From the NCBI RefSeq assembly GCF_002355375.1, contig NZ_AP017312.1:3534501-3598500 (forward strand): 64,000 nt of DNA. The letters are read 5' to 3'. The first letter of the stretch is position 1. Each line of letters starts with the position of its first letter. The notes beneath the pieces are model-generated. The model saw only the letters and a program-made list of their open reading frames with translations. It was not told the origin of the DNA and did no database searches. The translations under genes and the position numbers were made by a program. Below are positions 63,583 to 64,000 of this stretch, one piece after another. Source of the stretch: Aneurinibacillus soli (GTDB lineage Bacteria > Bacillota > Bacilli > Aneurinibacillales > Aneurinibacillaceae).

Positions 63583-64000
63583 TCATTCTGTATGAGATTC
63601 TCCATACCAGGCCTGAACCAGTCGAGCTTCCGATGAAAATGCATCCGTCTCATACTGCTGGATACTCTGAATAATCCGACGGGACTCTTCTACAAGTATC
63701 CGGATACCGCGCAACAGTGTCCGACTTTGACGGCGCCGCACCTCTTCTGGAAGTGCCGCATACGGCGTAAGAAGGCGTGGGATATCTTCTCCGACGATAT
63801 GAACAATCCGGGTGCAAAGCGGCTGTGGCATAACGAGCGCATACGGAACAAGCAGTTCAGCATGCCACAGCAAGTGTCGGCATGCGTCTGCCACATCATG
63901 ATCTATTTCACTTCGATCCCGCATCACACTGACCAGTCGCTGCCATCTCTTTACGGTATGAGACAGCTCATATGTATGATCCGGTGCGTGAAACTCGGAT
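63583..64000 (-). CDS. Hypothetical protein, 5' part cut by window edge
   Basis: The frame is open from the right edge to a stop at 63583, giving 139 visible C-terminal residues. An internal GTG at 63927 could be taken as a start, but reading upstream continues as sensible protein (SEFHAPDHTYELSHTVKRWQ), so the gene most likely begins outside the window. The fragment is helical, with a mix of acidic and Arg-rich helices (EEVRRRQSRTLLRGIRILVEESRRII) and no membrane segment. I do not recognise the family. It is upstream of, and same strand as, the rbs promoter. Confidence 0.65.
   Translation of the reverse strand, partial: SEFHAPDHTYELSHTVKRWQRLVSVMRDRSEIDHDVADACRHLLWHAELLVPYALVMPQPLCTRIVHIVGEDIPRLLTPYAALPEEVRRRQSRTLLRGIRILVEESRRIIQSIQQYETDAFSSEARLVQAWYGESHTE

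Overview
The window is chromosomal DNA of a low-to-mid GC endospore-forming Bacillales bacterium. Gene content and protein style (YtpA, YtwI, YtqA, CshA, TypA, PckA, LutABC, rbsRKDACB, S-box and THI-box leaders) point to the Paenibacillaceae side, most like Aneurinibacillus or Brevibacillus. That placement is inference from protein resemblance only. No tRNA, rRNA, CRISPR array or prophage was seen.

Layout. 1-17.8 kb is mostly housekeeping: a cut-off MFS exporter, a PCYCGC-type lipoprotein, radical SAM YtqA, YtwI, the DEAD-box helicase CshA, the GTPase TypA, a cold shock protein, YtpA-like lipase, PEP carboxykinase, an acyl-CoA dehydrogenase/CoA-transferase pair, and a glycosyltransferase plus HAD phosphatase pair that looks like a two-step sucrose-type disaccharide pathway. 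17.8-34.2 kb is a visibly more AT-rich accessory stretch. It holds an intact IS4-family element with target duplication, remnants of GNAT and LysR genes, a phosphinothricin-type acetyltransferase fused at a rearrangement joint to the LysR remnant, two chemoreceptors, a NodB deacetylase, an S-layer-anchored NHL-propeller protein and a very Arg/Cys-rich small protein. Seven copies of one terminator-like hairpin family are spread through this stretch and nowhere else that I noticed.

34.2-45.6 kb carries lutABC (lactate use) behind a palindromic operator, an SDR/FAH pair, a frameshifted small gene, metQ under a SAM-I riboswitch with an acyl-CoA ligase directly behind it, a third chemoreceptor, and a FliD-like protein whose promoter is built onto a 19-bp tandem repeat. 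45.8-52.2 kb is a phenylacetate-type block: paaX, paaK, three crotonase-fold enzymes, two hotdog thioesterases and an EthD protein, in two operons that share a TATAGCG-type operator-like motif. The ring-epoxidase subunits are absent from the window. 52.4-64 kb holds an HD-GYP protein, a YkhA thioesterase, thiC under a TPP riboswitch, and the complete ribose operon rbsRKDACB with two LacI-type operators.

The least explained structures are two large intergenic palindromic composites (8.07-8.46 kb and 54.78-55.50 kb). They are reverse-complement relatives of each other and each fills the whole gap between two convergent genes. I found no convincing new defence or biosynthetic system. The repeat families, the Arg/Cys-rich protein and the disaccharide-like module are the best candidates for follow-up.
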